Below the pieces are notes generated by a model that ran no database searches, had not been told where the DNA came from, and saw only the letters and a program-made list of their open reading frames with translations. Both the position numbers and the translations under genes were made by a program. Positions 8,846-9,003 of a stretch of DNA of 9,003 nucleotides are shown here, piece by piece. This DNA comes from an uncultured Arcobacter sp. (GTDB lineage: Bacteria; Campylobacterota; Campylobacteria; Campylobacterales; Arcobacteraceae). Location: assembly GCA_913062735.1 (NCBI GenBank), contig CAJXWI010000070.1:1-9003 (forward strand), given 5' to 3'. Each line of letters opens with the position of its first letter. Position 1 is the stretch's first letter.

Positions 8846-8851
8846 ATTATA
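8846..8851 (-). promoter_or_regulatory. Putative promoter -10 of the aldehyde dehydrogenase gene
   Basis: A perfect TATAAT on the minus strand, within the palindrome CATTATAATG (8845-8854), lies 28 bases upstream of the ATG at 8817. There is no convincing -35 box. The surrounding ten-base sequence ATCATTATAA is repeated exactly 35 bases further upstream (minus strand, 8891-8882), so the region may hold a regulator site or just A/T-rich redundancy. Confidence 0.4.
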
Positions 8852-8972
8852 ATGATTGTTAACTTAAGAATAACTTAGTTGTTATAATGATATGATAATA
8901 TATTCAATAAAATTATTATCTTTGCTTTTTGCTGTTTAAAAAATAGTACAAAGGATAAGTGTGAATCAGGCC

Positions 8973-8995
8973 TTTTAGTAAGAATATTACTAAAA
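8973..8995. repeat. Short inverted repeat (hairpin) near the right edge
   Basis: TTTTAGTAA and TTACTAAAA form a perfect nine-base-pair stem around the loop GAATA. A C-G pair could extend it past one bulged A. Neither strand shows a clear T-run directly after the stem, so it is not a textbook terminator. It could mark the 3' end of an unseen gene to the right, on the minus strand, or be a regulatory site. Confidence 0.45.
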
Positions 8996-9003
8996 AGCTT
9001 GTG

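Noticed and set aside
8892..8939. A 15-codon plus-strand frame, M-I-I-Y-S-I-K-L-L..., resembling a leader peptide
   Set aside because: It has no ribosome site, no downstream gene on that strand in the window, and could easily arise by chance in this composition.
8875..9003. Minus-strand frame open from the right edge for 42 codons to a TAA at 8875-8877, a possible C-terminus of an upstream gene
   Set aside because: The translation has no recognisable motif, another minus frame is also open for 28 codons in the same place, and the stretch overlaps an inverted repeat. It could be real, but the flanking sequence is needed.
1..9003. Mobile elements, CRISPR arrays, tRNA or rRNA genes
   Set aside because: I saw no transposase or integrase motifs, no regularly spaced repeats, and no cloverleaf or rRNA-like sequence on either strand.

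Overview
The window is very A+T-rich and densely coded. The style (short A/T-rich promoters with recognisable -10 boxes but poor -35 boxes, AAGGA-type ribosome sites, Lys/Asn/Ile-rich proteins, a large multi-module sensor kinase, a DUF2333-like membrane protein) fits a campylobacterote of the Arcobacter/Sulfurimonas type. This is inferred from composition and gene content only; there is no rRNA or other phylogenetic marker in the window.

Layout: (1) positions 1-4728, minus strand: one unbroken frame of 1576 codons encoding the N-terminal part of a giant hybrid receptor. It has a signal peptide, an array of solute-binding (Venus-flytrap, SBP_bac_3-type) modules, one transmembrane helix, two PAS domains and a histidine kinase core, cut by the window edge inside the ATP-binding N-box. 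(2) 4729-4912: divergent promoter region. (3) 4913-5830, plus strand: a single-pass membrane protein of the DUF2333 type, closed by a strong hairpin terminator. (4) 5939-7305, plus strand: a two-gene operon, thyA (thymidylate synthase) and folA (dihydrofolate reductase), overlapping by one base. (5) 7307-7335: a hairpin shared by the convergent ends of folA and the next gene. (6) 7324-8817, minus strand: an NAD(P)-dependent aldehyde dehydrogenase resembling alpha-ketoglutaric semialdehyde dehydrogenases. (7) 8818-9003: its upstream region, with no gene I can support.

How the genes work together: thyA and folA are a functional pair. ThyA makes dTMP and oxidises methylene-tetrahydrofolate to dihydrofolate, which FolA reduces back. 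The other genes show no obvious link to them or to each other. The most unusual object is the sensor kinase, whose periplasmic part of about 1080 residues carries three clear and one degenerate flytrap module plus an extra insert of a different type between modules three and four. I saw no mobile element, CRISPR array, tRNA or rRNA.
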